Assembly: GCA_021827945.1 (NCBI GenBank)
Contig: JAKATW010000141.1
Coordinates: forward strand, 1 to 45,957
Source: Thermoplasmata archaeon
GTDB lineage: Archaea; Thermoplasmatota; Thermoplasmata; Thermoplasmatales; GCA-001856825
DNA: 45,957 nucleotides
Direction of reading: 5' to 3'
The translations under genes were made by a program, and so were the position numbers. This document shows, piece after piece, positions 27,178 through 37,918 of the stretch. Under the pieces are notes generated by a model that did no database searches, was not told the origin of the DNA, and worked only from the letters and a program-made list of their open reading frames with translations. Numbering within the stretch: position 1 is the stretch's first letter; each line of letters opens with the position of its first letter.

Positions 27178-30045
27178 TTAAGAATAGGACAGGTAGTCGT
27201 ACATCAGTACTCCGTCTCCGCCCACCATCACTCCATCCTGGTATGCTGTGACAGATGAAGGTGTCACGTGGGAATTTACCACCCAGAAGCCACCCACCTG
27301 GTATAGGTACACATAGAATGTCATGTTCACAAGCATTTCATTTTGCATATGGAAATATTTCAATGCGACGGTGGGGTCACCTGTAGTAGCTCCGGCCAAA
27401 TATTCACCGGCCATTGCAGTGAGGTTGTTGTACTGTTCCTTCATGCCAGCGAGACTGCTCACTGGATTCGACGTGTTGTTGAACCACGATGGGTAGAAAC
27501 CGCTTGCACCTGGGAAGAAGCTGACGCTGCTTGGATATGCCATTGGTCCCATGTAATCAGTTGGGTAGGGATAGTCCGGGCCCCAGTTCATCAGATATAT
27601 TGGTGCAGGATTCTGACCGGCAACCATCCAGCCCAGAAGGGTGGGGATAGACGTGGGAACAACCGGAGTCTGAATGCCAGGAATTATTTGAGCAAGATAT
27701 TGTCCCCAGGTAGTAGCTCCTTCCACATCAACTGGATCGGCTGTCCAGACAAAAACAGGAATATTGAGAACCGCTCCTTTGTAAAGTATGTTGCCGTTAG
27801 CTGCTACCGACAGGCCCTCCATGGAAAAGTATTGAGAATTCTCAAAAGATGTCCAATTCTTTTCTGCGCCAGTCATGTCGAATTGTGGCAAAGAGACTCC
27901 TGCCGATATAAGCGATTGGTTGCTCTGGTAGCCTAGCATACCGTTTGGTAACATGCCGGCATATCCCGTTCCAAATGTCGTGTTATAGACTTCGTTTCCG
28001 ATCTGCTGTGCCAGGTAGTAAGAGTAATCATAGGCGTCTGCGAATGCCCTCCTTACCTGTATACTGTCGAAGAACGTCTGGGGAACATTAGCAGTCGGAT
28101 AAGCTGCTGATAGCAGAGTCTCGTTTATCTGTACGTTGAAGTCGTAGTAATATATCGATATGGTTGGGAACGAATATACGTCTACAGTTCCAGATTTGCT
28201 GAGTCCCTGAATCTGGTACCATGCGCTAGATGGGAAGTCTTTGGCTACTTGGGCGTACCCGGACTTGAGCATCAGGTATTGGGTAGACTCCTGACCTATG
28301 TACTCTATGATGACCATCGGAATTTTTGCCTTCACAGCGAATCCGTTTCCTGGAGGATTATAGTTGGGGTTTGCAACCAGAACTGTTTCGGAAGCTGGTA
28401 CTGTATAGTCGATCATGTAAGGTCCTGAAGCCATCTCGTTGTTCACCAGGTACGAAATGTAGTCGCCCGCACTGGCGTGTGCCTGATAGGCCTCAAAGTC
28501 CGAAGCGTTCCATCCAATCCCCCCTCCATGTGTCTGCACCCAGGATGCCTCGGTAATGAAAGCTCCACTTGTATCCCCCAGCGTCTCAAAAACAAGGGAT
28601 GGTGCCATTGGTAGCTGGTAGTGTATCGTGATGTTGTTAGTCGCGTTGTTCCAAGTGATGTTTTGGGTTATGTTCCAGAAGGTGTTGGAAGAGTAGTAAT
28701 TACCTGGTAACATGTACTGGGCGTTTATCCAGCCCGGTGTTCCCGGAGCTCCATTATCATAGAGAAGAAGCCTGGTGAGCGAGAATGCCACATCCCATGC
28801 TGTTACCTTGTTCCCGTCTGCGAAAGTCGCGTTTGATCTGATATGAATTGTATAGTTCTCATATGGCTTTATTGTCACGTTATAGCTTCCACCATTATAT
28901 CCTGCTAACGTAGAGTTTACCTTTACGGTATAATTGGCCCAATTTGTATTGATCCCACCATTGGTAGTGGTAGGCATATATGCAGCTAAATAAGGGAAGA
29001 ACTCAGAAGAACTGCTGCCATTGTATCCGAACAGAGTAGCCATTGTATTGAACGAAATCTCGAGGCTGACTCCATCGTAAGTTACTGCAGGATCAAGGGT
29101 CTTGTATCCGCCCGTTTCGGCCTCTGCATTGACAAATGTCCCTACCCCACCAGTTGGTGCAGAAAATACCGACGCAGAACTGAACACCGGTATGTCCTGA
29201 TAGTATTCTGTATTGAAGATTCCACTGGCAGCGTTAACAGATCCTGAGGTTGAGTTCACTGCAGCGGTAAAAGTGGTCAGTTCAACCTGATAGTAGCCGG
29301 CTGATAGGGTCAGGTTATATAGTGCGTTTCCGGTGGAAAGTTCGTAGATTCCTGCTGATTCATTGAAATAATATGGAAGTGCAATCGTAGTCAGCACCGA
29401 ATCATTATGTGATACCGTCAAGGTCTGAGAAACGACCTGGTAGGTTGGATTTGCTGGTGGAGTGAAGTAAGCAAGAAGCAGTGATAGGGTAGTTCCAGGG
29501 GCATAAATCCAACTGTTGTTCACTATGGGTGAAGCGGAAGAGGACTCTAATGCTATATCTCCATAGGAATTAGTAGCCGGAAGGGCAGAAGACGACACAC
29601 TCACTCCGATAGGCAATAACTCTTTGTTGCTGGAATATGCATTACCTGTAAAATTCACCGTATAGTACAGGTAATAATTTCCCGGTGAATCGTAGATATG
29701 AGATACATTCAGGTAATCCGAACCAGAATAGGGAATCACCTGTGGTGATCCGTCTCCCCAGAACAGATTTGCGCTTGAGAACTTACCGTTAGTCTTTATT
29801 GAGAGGTTGTATGGTTTGTTGTACTGTGCAACTGCGCCCGAATTTGACGAAGTTATGCTTGCCGACGTCCCCACTGGCACCGTTGGAGTAGGATGATAGA
29901 AGGCTAGAACTCCGAAGGCTGCGATAATTACTACCAGAACGACAATTATCGCATACCACTTGGTGTTGCGAGATCCTTGTTTTTTAGGTAGCGTAGGTGT
30001 TGGAGGGGATGCGGGTTGTTGATTATCTTTTTGATTATCTGTCAT
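27178..30045 (-). CDS. ABC-type peptide/solute-binding protein (SBP_bac_5-like), membrane-anchored, with N-terminal PKD-like domain
   Basis: N-terminal TM (WYAIIVVLVVIIAAFGVLAF); FWGDGSPQV...HIYDSPGNYYLYYTVN (PKD-like); NYTIHIRSNATFADGNKVTAWDVAFSLTRL; VRRAFADAYDY; AGGAGG-type SD upstream. Confidence 0.85.
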   Translation of the reverse strand: MTDNQKDNQQPASPPTPTLPKKQGSRNTKWYAIIVVLVVIIAAFGVLAFYHPTPTVPVGTSASITSSNSGAVAQYNKPYNLSIKTNGKFSSANLFWGDGSPQVIPYSGSDYLNVSHIYDSPGNYYLYYTVNFTGNAYSSNKELLPIGVSVSSSALPATNSYGDIALESSSASPIVNNSWIYAPGTTLSLLLAYFTPPANPTYQVVSQTLTVSHNDSVLTTIALPYYFNESAGIYELSTGNALYNLTLSAGYYQVELTTFTAAVNSTSGSVNAASGIFNTEYYQDIPVFSSASVFSAPTGGVGTFVNAEAETGGYKTLDPAVTYDGVSLEISFNTMATLFGYNGSSSSEFFPYLAAYMPTTTNGGINTNWANYTVKVNSTLAGYNGGSYNVTIKPYENYTIHIRSNATFADGNKVTAWDVAFSLTRLLLYDNGAPGTPGWINAQYMLPGNYYSSNTFWNITQNITWNNATNNITIHYQLPMAPSLVFETLGDTSGAFITEASWVQTHGGGIGWNASDFEAYQAHASAGDYISYLVNNEMASGPYMIDYTVPASETVLVANPNYNPPGNGFAVKAKIPMVIIEYIGQESTQYLMLKSGYAQVAKDFPSSAWYQIQGLSKSGTVDVYSFPTISIYYYDFNVQINETLLSAAYPTANVPQTFFDSIQVRRAFADAYDYSYYLAQQIGNEVYNTTFGTGYAGMLPNGMLGYQSNQSLISAGVSLPQFDMTGAEKNWTSFENSQYFSMEGLSVAANGNILYKGAVLNIPVFVWTADPVDVEGATTWGQYLAQIIPGIQTPVVPTSIPTLLGWMVAGQNPAPIYLMNWGPDYPYPTDYMGPMAYPSSVSFFPGASGFYPSWFNNTSNPVSSLAGMKEQYNNLTAMAGEYLAGATTGDPTVALKYFHMQNEMLVNMTFYVYLYQVGGFWVVNSHVTPSSVTAYQDGVMVGGDGVLMYDYLSYS

Positions 30046-30096
30046 TTAAAATTTCCTCCTATTCCAACTTCTTTAGACGAAGTACCTAGATAAGCC

Positions 30097-30108
30097 TTTT
30101 TATAAATG
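30097..30108 (-). promoter_or_regulatory. TATA box of SBP gene
   Basis: Minus strand CATTTATAAAAA about 55 nt upstream of the ATG, with SD AGGAGG in the leader. Confidence 0.5.
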
Positions 30109-30401
30109 CAGCACTATTTTAGCAATTTATTTAACCTAATTAATCAAAATTAATTTTTTTAGGATATAGAGGATCACTTCACACATTTACGTGCGAATTT
30201 AATTCATCACCATCATCCAATCTAATTTACCGGAATTTTAGTTTGACCATAAACGTCACGAGTCATTTCATAGATATAACGTAAGGAGAAGGGAAAAAGG
30301 ACTTTCATTCCTGATATGTCAAAAGTAAAGTCTGTATTCGATTTCTATCGCACTTTCTATTTTATTCCATAAGAATTAATATCTTTTTTATATCGCAGGA
30401 A

Positions 30402-30830
30402 ATGGGCGCAAAGGTAGAATGGGTTGGGAATTACACTTTTCTGGTCTCAGGAGACTCAAGGCATTATACTATCCTAGATCACGCTGATAGTGTGGAATCC
30501 CAGAAGGGCAGTTCTCCGACCGAGCTTCTATTGGGGGCTATGTGTGGATGCAGTGCGATGGACGTTGTGTCTATCCTGAAAAAGAAAAGAGAAAATGTAG
30601 TGGGTCTCGAAGTGAGAGCGGATGCGAAGAGGGCACCTGAGTTTCCTAAGGTTTTTACAGAAGTCACGATGGAATATATAGTCCAAGGAGACGTGAGGAA
30701 GAAGAGTTTGGACAGTGCAATTTCACTGAGCCACAAGAAGTACTGTCACATATCAATCATGCTGGAGCGTTCCGGAGTTAAGTTCACTATCTCAAGTAAA
30801 ATCATCAAGGTCCCGTCTTCGACAAGTTGA
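30402..30830 (+). CDS. OsmC family protein
   Basis: SPTELLLGAMCGCSAMDVVSILKKKRENV; C-terminal SLSHKKYCHISIML (second Cys). Confidence 0.9.
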   Translation: MGAKVEWVGNYTFLVSGDSRHYTILDHADSVESQKGSSPTELLLGAMCGCSAMDVVSILKKKRENVVGLEVRADAKRAPEFPKVFTEVTMEYIVQGDVRKKSLDSAISLSHKKYCHISIMLERSGVKFTISSKIIKVPSSTS

Positions 30831-31024
30831 GTAATGATGTGTCCGGGAAAGAGCTGGTGAGTAGCTATTAAGCGACTTCCCAGCGTGTGCTTTCATGGAA
30901 AAGAATGAAGGGCGTGGTCTGTGACGAATATACTCAAGTGAAAGCCCTGTTTCTCAAGTCTTTAACCGCAAGATGTTGTATTTTTGTGAGGATTTTAAGT
31001 ACACAACCAATCGATGATAACATA

Positions 31025-31030
31025 TTTATA
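31025..31030 (+). promoter_or_regulatory. TATA box of grpE-dnaK-dnaJ
   Basis: ACATATTTATAGAAG about 25 nt upstream of grpE GTG 31051. Confidence 0.5.
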
Positions 31031-31050
31031 GAAGTGCAAAATTAGGGAAA

Positions 31051-31533
31051 GTGCCAAATGTCTCCTATTACCGGTCTCTTAAGCAATCCCTATCAGAATG
31101 TTCCGATAGGGTGAAGGTGCTTGAAGAAGACATAGTCGAAAAGGAGAAGACCATAAGAGAAATGAAAGAACAGAATCTTAGATTCTCTGCAGATCTTGAG
31201 AACTTCCAGAAAAGAGTCGCAGAGGAATCTCTGAAGCTCTCAAACTATGCCTCTGAGAGGATCATAAAAGAGTTGTTGCCAGTACTAGACAGTCTGGACA
31301 ACGTGAAGGACGAGGGGACCCTCGCTTTAAGGAAGCAGATAGAGACTGTACTCTCGAAAGAAGGATTAGTGATAATAAACGACGACATGAAATTTGATCC
31401 AAACAGGCATGAGGCGATAGGACTGGAGGACGGTGGAGAGGTCAATACCATCAAAAAGGTGGTAAGGAAAGGATATGCAATCGGAGACAGAGTAATCAGG
31501 CCAGAGTTAGTAATTCTCAATAGAGGTGAATAA
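31051..31533 (+). CDS. grpE: GrpE nucleotide exchange factor
   Basis: [37 protein letters not shown]; upstream of dnaK. Confidence 0.93.
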   Translation: MPNVSYYRSLKQSLSECSDRVKVLEEDIVEKEKTIREMKEQNLRFSADLENFQKRVAEESLKLSNYASERIIKELLPVLDSLDNVKDEGTLALRKQIETVLSKEGLVIINDDMKFDPNRHEAIGLEDGGEVNTIKKVVRKGYAIGDRVIRPELVILNRGE

Positions 31534-31534
31534 A

Positions 31535-33382
31535 ATGGAAAAAATATTAGGTATAGATCTAGGGACAAGCAATTCGCAAGCAGCCGTTATGATAGCGGGC
31601 AAACCTGTCGTTCTACCGAGTTCAGAGGGGACGACAATTGGAGGAAAGGCATTCCCGAGCTACGTTGCATTTACCAAGAGCGGAGAACTTTTGGTTGGAG
31701 AGCCTGCAAGAAGACAAGCACTGACGAACGCTGAGGGGACCATATACGCTTTCAAGAGGAGAATGGGCGAAGACTACAAGTTCAAGGTCAGAGGTAAGGA
31801 ATACTCTCCTCAGCAGGTATCAGCCTTCCTACTCCAGAAGATAAAGGACGATTCTGAAAAGTACCTGGGCGAGAAGATATCCAAGGCAGTCATAACTGTC
31901 CCAGCATATTTCAACGATAACCAGAGGCAAGCGACAAAGGATGCTGGTGCCATAGCCGGACTGGAAGTGGTCAGGATCATCAACGAACCCACGGCAGCCG
32001 CACTTGCATATGGCCTAGACAAGACTGAGGGAGAACACAGAATAATGGTTTTCGATCTCGGGGGTGGAACACTGGATGTCACCATAATGGAATTCAGCTC
32101 AGGCGTGTACGAGGTACTTTCAACGTCTGGAGACACTAAACTAGGTGGAACTGACATGGACGAGGCAGTGATCAACTACCTCGCATCAAAGTTCCAGCAA
32201 GAAAACGGGATAGATCTTAGGAAAGACAAGAATTCATACATCAGGCTCAAGGATGCGGCTGAAAAGGCAAAGATCGAGCTCTCAACATCGCTTTCTACAG
32301 AGATTAACCTTCCATACATTACAAGCGGCGCAGATGGCCCCAAGCACCTGCTGATCTCTATGACCAGGGCAGACCTTGAGAATCTTGTCAGGCCAACTAT
32401 CGACAGGGCAAAAAAACCAATTGAAGAAGCACTGAAGGGAGCAAAACTCACCTCTTCGGACATAAGCAAAGTGATACTGGTTGGAGGGCCAACCAGGATG
32501 CCTATCGTCAAGAAATTTGTAGAGGACATAATGGGCAAGAAAGTGGAGAGTGGTGTCGATCCGATGGAATGCGTGGCAATCGGGGCATCGATCCAGGGAG
32601 CTGTCTTAGCAGGAGAGGTGAAAGGAATAGTGTTGCTGGATGTCACTCCTCTCACTCTGAGCATTGAAACTCTAGGGGGGGTAGCCACTCCCTTGATTGC
32701 GGCGAACACAACGATCCCTACAAAGAAGTCACAAGTGTTCTCGACAGCTGCGGACAATCAGACTGCAGTAGAAATTGTCATAGTTCAGGGAGAAAGGCCG
32801 ATGGCGAGGGATAACACCTCTCTCGGAAGGTTCATGCTGGACGGGATTCCTCCCGCACCTAGAGGAATGCCACAGATTGAGGTGACGTTCGATATAGACT
32901 CGAACGGAATTCTTAATGTCGCCGCAAAAGACATGGCTACGAACAAGCAGCGTGGCATAACCATAACATCAAGCACAAAACTCAGCAAGGAAGAAATAAA
33001 CAGGATGAAAGAGGAAGCAAAGAAGTTTGAAGAGGAAGACAAGAAGAAGAAGGAAGAGATCGAGACGTTAAACAATGCCGAAACAATGGTATACACTACT
33101 GAAAAAACACTCAGTGATTATGGGGAGAAGATACCCCAGGATATCAAGGACAACATCAACGGCAAGCTGAAGGACCTTAAGGATGAGATACAGAAGAAGG
33201 ATATCTATTCCATAAAGGAGAAGATGGAAATACTGACGAAAGAGATACAGAAGATCGGAGAGTACATGTACAAGAACGTCAAATCCGATGAAAAACAGTC
33301 CACGCCGGAAGCCGAAACTTCTTCAAGCGCAAATCCTGGAGAGACTGAAATTCACGAAGATAAAGAAAATAAGGAACAATGA
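31535..33382 (+). CDS. dnaK: Molecular chaperone DnaK (Hsp70)
   Basis: [61 protein letters not shown] track start 31526 is upstream of ATG at 31535. Confidence 0.98.
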   Translation: MEKILGIDLGTSNSQAAVMIAGKPVVLPSSEGTTIGGKAFPSYVAFTKSGELLVGEPARRQALTNAEGTIYAFKRRMGEDYKFKVRGKEYSPQQVSAFLLQKIKDDSEKYLGEKISKAVITVPAYFNDNQRQATKDAGAIAGLEVVRIINEPTAAALAYGLDKTEGEHRIMVFDLGGGTLDVTIMEFSSGVYEVLSTSGDTKLGGTDMDEAVINYLASKFQQENGIDLRKDKNSYIRLKDAAEKAKIELSTSLSTEINLPYITSGADGPKHLLISMTRADLENLVRPTIDRAKKPIEEALKGAKLTSSDISKVILVGGPTRMPIVKKFVEDIMGKKVESGVDPMECVAIGASIQGAVLAGEVKGIVLLDVTPLTLSIETLGGVATPLIAANTTIPTKKSQVFSTAADNQTAVEIVIVQGERPMARDNTSLGRFMLDGIPPAPRGMPQIEVTFDIDSNGILNVAAKDMATNKQRGITITSSTKLSKEEINRMKEEAKKFEEEDKKKKEEIETLNNAETMVYTTEKTLSDYGEKIPQDIKDNINGKLKDLKDEIQKKDIYSIKEKMEILTKEIQKIGEYMYKNVKSDEKQSTPEAETSSSANPGETEIHEDKENKEQ

Positions 33383-33395
33383 GCTCTTGATGTGA

Positions 33396-34499
33396 ATGGG
33401 TAAGGATTATTACGCTGTACTGGGAGTAGATAGAAAGGCGTCCAAGGACGATATTAAGAAGGCATACAGGGACCTAGCAAAGAAGTACCATCCAGATCTG
33501 AACCCCCAGAACAAGAAAGAGGCAGAGGAAAAATTCAAAGAGATCAGCGAAGCATATGAAATCCTCATGGATGATCAGAAGAGGGCACGTTTCGATCAGT
33601 ACGGGGAGGAAGGAGTAAAGTTCCAGGGAGGATTTGACTGGAATCAGTTCCACCACTACCAGGATATCCAGGATATATTCGGAGACCTGTTCTCCCAGTT
33701 CGGTTTTGGGGGTGGAGGATTTGGGAACCCGTTCGGTGGGTTCTCGGGTCAGCAGAGGGAACTGAGGGGACAAGACGTTTACGTAGAGATTCCCATAGAC
33801 ATAAGGCGGATAGCGAGGGGCGAAAAGATCGAGGTGTACTACTTCAGGGAAATGAAGTGTGAAGAGTGCAATGGGACTGGCTCGTCAACAAAGAAGCTCC
33901 TGACATGCCCCACGTGCAGGGGACGCGGATACGTGGAGAGATCCTCCAATCAGGGGTTCATTGTCTTCAGGACCACTGAAGTCTGCAGGACATGCAATGG
34001 AAGGGGAAAGGTTCCAGAAAAGGTATGCCACGTCTGTTCAGGATCCGGATATACCAGAAAAAAGGACAAGATAGACATTTCACCGCCTCCTGGCATCCAT
34101 GAAGAAGAGGTTTACATACTGAGGGATAAGGGGAACTACAGACCCGGTGGCTCCGGAGACTTGAGAATAAAGTTTGACATCGATTACATGGAATTCAGAA
34201 GAGATAATGACGACCTGGAGAAGGACATTCAGGTAGACTTTATAGACGCCATTATGGGTGGAAAAGTAAAGGTCCAACTGTTGAGGGGAGAGAGGGAGGT
34301 GGACATACCAGCAGGGACTCAACCAGAGGAGAGAATAGTCCTGAAGGGAGAAGGTATCCAGAGGAAGAGCGGCAGGGCTAACGCTGACATAGTACTGAAG
34401 GCAAAGATAGCTCTTCCGAAGAAGATATCAAAGAAGCAGCGGGAGCTGCTCGAACAGTTCAAGAATGAGAAAGGTTTCTTTTCGCAGTTTCACTTGTGA
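33396..34499 (+). CDS. dnaJ: Chaperone DnaJ (Hsp40)
   Basis: J domain with HPD (KYHPDLNP), G/F region, four CxxCxGxG zinc repeats. Confidence 0.97.
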   Translation: MGKDYYAVLGVDRKASKDDIKKAYRDLAKKYHPDLNPQNKKEAEEKFKEISEAYEILMDDQKRARFDQYGEEGVKFQGGFDWNQFHHYQDIQDIFGDLFSQFGFGGGGFGNPFGGFSGQQRELRGQDVYVEIPIDIRRIARGEKIEVYYFREMKCEECNGTGSSTKKLLTCPTCRGRGYVERSSNQGFIVFRTTEVCRTCNGRGKVPEKVCHVCSGSGYTRKKDKIDISPPPGIHEEEVYILRDKGNYRPGGSGDLRIKFDIDYMEFRRDNDDLEKDIQVDFIDAIMGGKVKVQLLRGEREVDIPAGTQPEERIVLKGEGIQRKSGRANADIVLKAKIALPKKISKKQRELLEQFKNEKGFFSQFHL

Positions 34500-35218
34500 A
34501 TGGAGAAGTACATTCTCTTGTTATTCTTTCCCTTATTTTCGATCTTGTAAATCTCTATTTCGCCAACCTCAGAAGTGTTCTTGACATGAGTTCCGCCATC
34601 TGGCTGGATATCGATATCACCTATCCTGACAACGCGGAGAGTATCGGTTGAAGGAAGGAGTCGTAGATCGACCTTCAGTGCACCTTCCATTCTCAAGATT
34701 TCATCTCTCTTCATCGAGAGAACTGTCACTTCTTGATTTTTTCTAAGCTCTTCGTTGACCCTCGTCTGCAGTGACTTGGAAATTTCACTGTTCCAGTCTT
34801 TGAAATTGAAGTCTATCCGTGAGTAGTCTTGGTTTATCTGGTTACCAGTTATCATTGCTCCAAACTCCTTCATTGCTATAGATGATACAACATGAATTGC
34901 GGTATGTTGTCTCATGAGCAGGTAGCGTCTTTCCCAGTCGATTTTCAGCTTGACCTTCTCTCCCACTGTCGGCTGGAAATCTGTCCTATGCACAATCTCG
35001 TCCAGCTTGGTCACTTCCGTCACCTCATATTTTCTAGTCCCTTCCATTGTTCCAAGGTCGGATGGCTGTCCTCCGGATGCGGCATAGAATATGGTTCTGT
35101 CCAGTATCACTCCATCTCGAATCTCAAACACCTCCGCATCCAGTTCTCTAAGATATGAATCCTCGAGATATAGTTGAATTGTTTTCATCGTCCCACTTCT
35201 GTTGAAGACATAGGTCAC
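34490..35218 (-). CDS. AlaX-like trans-editing alanyl-tRNA deacylase
   Basis: [26 protein letters not shown] (HxxxH), [16 protein letters not shown]; start either GTG 35218 or ATG 35188. Confidence 0.85.
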   Translation of the reverse strand: MTYVFNRSGTMKTIQLYLEDSYLRELDAEVFEIRDGVILDRTIFYAASGGQPSDLGTMEGTRKYEVTEVTKLDEIVHRTDFQPTVGEKVKLKIDWERRYLLMRQHTAIHVVSSIAMKEFGAMITGNQINQDYSRIDFNFKDWNSEISKSLQTRVNEELRKNQEVTVLSMKRDEILRMEGALKVDLRLLPSTDTLRVVRIGDIDIQPDGGTHVKNTSEVGEIEIYKIENKGKNNKRMYFSIHK

Positions 35219-35784
35219 TTATCTATGTAAAACCAGTTATTTTCCTCGCTCGCAAAGTCTTCCCTCTCCTTCTTCGTGGTCTTTCTCAGTGCGAACTCAC
35301 AGAAATTGTCACCATCGGGTATTGCCTTGAGGTGTTGCAGCTTATAATTGGGATTGTAGGACATATATTTTGCAATATCGACGTAGCAGTACATCCTTCC
35401 AAGGTGATCCAGGCCTAGCTCCTTCCAAGTTTTCGCTAGCACGCACCCATAAGCGGCCTCTCTCTTTTCACCGTCTTTCTCAAATTCCTCAACCTTATCA
35501 TGCATACCGAATTCAGGCAATCCATAATATCTGCCCTTGTCAAAGTTCTCTGGTCTATTGGTGAGTCCCATCTTCTCGACCTCTTCCCTTGTCTTCTCTC
35601 CGATTTTCCTGCCATATTCCTTGATTGCCTTGGAAATCACCTCTTCGCCCTTCTTCTCTCCAAGCTCCCTCACCAGAGTCTCTGCATACGCAAGGTGAAG
35701 CAACGCGATCCTTCTGCTAGTTATCGCAATGTCCTCCTTTGCCCTCTCAATATCGACACTTCTATTTTTGTTCACATCAAACAC
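35215..35784 (-). CDS. L-2-amino-thiazoline-4-carboxylate hydrolase-like protein (ATC_hydrolase family)
   Basis: RRIALLHLAYAETLVRELGEKKGEEVISKAIKEYGRKIGE...CVLAKTWKELGLDHLGRMYCYVDIAKYMSYNP...IPDGDNFCEF. Confidence 0.75.
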   Translation of the reverse strand: MFDVNKNRSVDIERAKEDIAITSRRIALLHLAYAETLVRELGEKKGEEVISKAIKEYGRKIGEKTREEVEKMGLTNRPENFDKGRYYGLPEFGMHDKVEEFEKDGEKREAAYGCVLAKTWKELGLDHLGRMYCYVDIAKYMSYNPNYKLQHLKAIPDGDNFCEFALRKTTKKEREDFASEENNWFYIDK

Positions 35785-35788
35785 ATCC

Positions 35789-36130
35789 TTATTCTGACTC
35801 TCCCTTTCTGAGATAGACTAGATCCTTTACTACTTTTAAATTCTTTACTGGTTCAACAACTAGATCAGTATCAACTTTCGTTTGACAGGCTAGTGATACC
35901 TTTCCGTTAACCGACACTGTACAATTGCTGCATATACCAATCTTGCAAGCGGTATGGCTATAATAAGAAATGGTACTGTCAAGGTTCTCATAGATATAAT
36001 CAAGAGCATCCAATACTGACATTCCTTCCTGTAGTGGTATTTGATAACTCTGGTAATTTGTCTTAGATCCGTGGGAATTTTCATTTCTGGCAATTTTAAT
36101 CGTAACCAATTTCTTTTCCATTTTATTCAC
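35789..36130 (-). CDS. Stand-alone SdhB N-terminal-type [2Fe-2S] ferredoxin domain protein
   Basis: 113 aa; ACKIGICSNCTVSVNGKVSLAC like SdhB CRMGICGSCG...C; lacks the C-terminal 4Fe-4S/3Fe-4S domain. Confidence 0.85.
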   Translation of the reverse strand: MNKMEKKLVTIKIARNENSHGSKTNYQSYQIPLQEGMSVLDALDYIYENLDSTISYYSHTACKIGICSNCTVSVNGKVSLACQTKVDTDLVVEPVKNLKVVKDLVYLRKGESE

Positions 36131-36133
36131 CTA

Positions 36134-37912
36134 TCAGTGTGCCCCTGGGGTGTCAGAGTGAGATTTCATCATCATCTTCATCATATCAAAATAGGGGAGT
36201 TTCCCTTCAGGTGGTCTTATACTGTCAAAATCCACAGACCTTGTTTCTGTCTTGAAACTATTCTTGTCCCTTTTGAATATGATCTCCTTTAACCAATTGT
36301 CATTGTCAGTGATTGGAATATCGGATCTATAATGAACTCCTCTGCTTTCTGTCCTTATCAAGGCTGCATTAGCAGATAATTCCAAGATGGTCAGTATATT
36401 CTCCAGCTCCAGAATTTCAATCAATTCCTTATTGTACTTGAGGGAAGAAACATCCTGTAGACAAGTGTGTCTATACTCTTCCTTCGCATTCTCTATGAAT
36501 TCTAGGTATTCTTCCAGTCCCTTTTCCGTCCTTATGGGTCCCAAATTACTGTATGTTTCCGTCTGAATTCGCTTCAAAAGACTAGATGGTTTATTCCCCC
36601 CCCTCCTAGAGAGAATACCATCGATTTTCTTCTCGAATTCCTGAATCTGATTTTGATCCAACTCCTTGAACTCTTTTCCATTTGCATAAGTAGCTGCACT
36701 TCCACCTGCAATTGCGCCTTCAACAAGCATTTCTGTGGTCGCAGCAACCACCCTATTTGCTCCAAAAATGCTCATGGTCGCTTCGCCTGCTGCAAAAAGT
36801 CCATTGAGAGTAGATGAGAATTTTTCATCGATAACAATTCCACCTTCAAAATACTCAGCAGATGGCCCAACCTCTACCCCGGAACCATGTACTAATTTAT
36901 CTTTCAGATTTGAAAAATCTGTGCCCTTGTATCTCCATTTCGGATAGATTTTCTCAACATTGGCGAATGCTTTCTCTTTTGAAACACCTTTCAGCGTGTA
37001 GAGGATGCTAGAGTGAGTAGTACCATTCCCATTGAGGATCTCTTGGTAAGTAGCAATAGATACGAAACTCTTGTTCCACTCCGTCGATGTTCCAATCTTT
37101 ACTACTTCTGGGTCATACGCGTCTAGAAACCTTTCATTTTTAGTATTAACAAGCTCTCCTCCCACCATGGAGTGAAGTATGTATGTGAAAATACTTCCAT
37201 TCCAGATAGGCGGCCAATGAGTAACGTTACAACAGAAAGTCACAAATTCCATATTTCCAAGAGAGGCTCCAGCTCTATAGGCTATTGCAAGACCATCGCC
37301 TGCAAGCTCACGTGAACCTGCATTGTATATGTAAGCTTTGTGCCAGCCCCCTGTTGCTATGACCACCGCCTTGGCCTTGAATATAATGAACTCTCCTGTC
37401 AGTACTCTTAGACCTATACCACCAGAAACTGTCCCCCTTGAAGTTAACAGTTCCAAGAACATGACATCGTTGATAAGCTTCACATTCAGCTCCTCGGCTT
37501 TCTTCAGCAGAGTGTGGGTGATGTTGAATCCTTCAGTGTCAATTGCGCGTTCCTCATCATAGTCCACTCTCATCCCCCAATCTATCAATTCCTCGACCAC
37601 CTTTGGTGCATCTTCTACATATCTCTTCACTAATTTCTGATTTCCTAAGAAGTAGCTCTGAGTTATAATATCGTTGAAGAATTTCTCCTTGTTGTCGGTT
37701 ACTACTCCCTTGAAACCTAGCTCGTTTAGACTCTTTCCGTCAAGAGTTAGGTCTGCTCCTGCCATAGGTGATGCCCCACATTTGGCGGCTTCTCCCTTAC
37801 TTATGAGGATAACCCTTGACCCATGATCTCCTGCTTCAATGGCTGCTCGTAAACCCGCACCTCCTCCTCCTACGACGAGGACATCAGCTTCAAGTGTGGA
37901 AGACATTTTCAA
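36134..37912 (-). CDS. FAD-dependent dehydrogenase/reductase of SdhA/FrdA fold, divergent active site
   Basis: VVGGGGAGLRAAIEAGDHGSRVILISKGEAAKCGASPMAG; IATGGWHKAYIYNAGSRELAGDGLAIAYRAGASLGNMEF; GANRVVAATTEMLVEGAIAG; IRTESRGVHYRSDIP. Confidence 0.88.
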   Translation of the reverse strand: MKMSSTLEADVLVVGGGGAGLRAAIEAGDHGSRVILISKGEAAKCGASPMAGADLTLDGKSLNELGFKGVVTDNKEKFFNDIITQSYFLGNQKLVKRYVEDAPKVVEELIDWGMRVDYDEERAIDTEGFNITHTLLKKAEELNVKLINDVMFLELLTSRGTVSGGIGLRVLTGEFIIFKAKAVVIATGGWHKAYIYNAGSRELAGDGLAIAYRAGASLGNMEFVTFCCNVTHWPPIWNGSIFTYILHSMVGGELVNTKNERFLDAYDPEVVKIGTSTEWNKSFVSIATYQEILNGNGTTHSSILYTLKGVSKEKAFANVEKIYPKWRYKGTDFSNLKDKLVHGSGVEVGPSAEYFEGGIVIDEKFSSTLNGLFAAGEATMSIFGANRVVAATTEMLVEGAIAGGSAATYANGKEFKELDQNQIQEFEKKIDGILSRRGGNKPSSLLKRIQTETYSNLGPIRTEKGLEEYLEFIENAKEEYRHTCLQDVSSLKYNKELIEILELENILTILELSANAALIRTESRGVHYRSDIPITDNDNWLKEIIFKRDKNSFKTETRSVDFDSIRPPEGKLPYFDMMKMMMKSHSDTPGAH

Positions 37913-37918
37913 GATTTA

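Noticed and set aside
27343-27936. 197-aa plus-strand ORF
   Set aside because: Antisense to the SBP gene; low-quality composition (Trp/His/Cys-rich), no motif
30138-30155. Inverted repeat AATTAAT-caaa-ATTAATT upstream of the SBP gene
   Set aside because: Composed only of A/T in a very AT-rich gap; expected by chance, low information
32176-32757. 193-aa minus-strand ORF
   Set aside because: Antisense shadow of dnaK
31051-34499. grpE-dnaK-dnaJ in an archaeon as a novelty
   Set aside because: Bacterial-type Hsp70 systems in many mesophilic/moderately thermophilic archaea are well established
34600-34640. AlaX PDGGTHV instead of CGGTH as a lost zinc ligand
   Set aside because: To my recollection this variant is common in small AlaX proteins, so not evidence of inactivation
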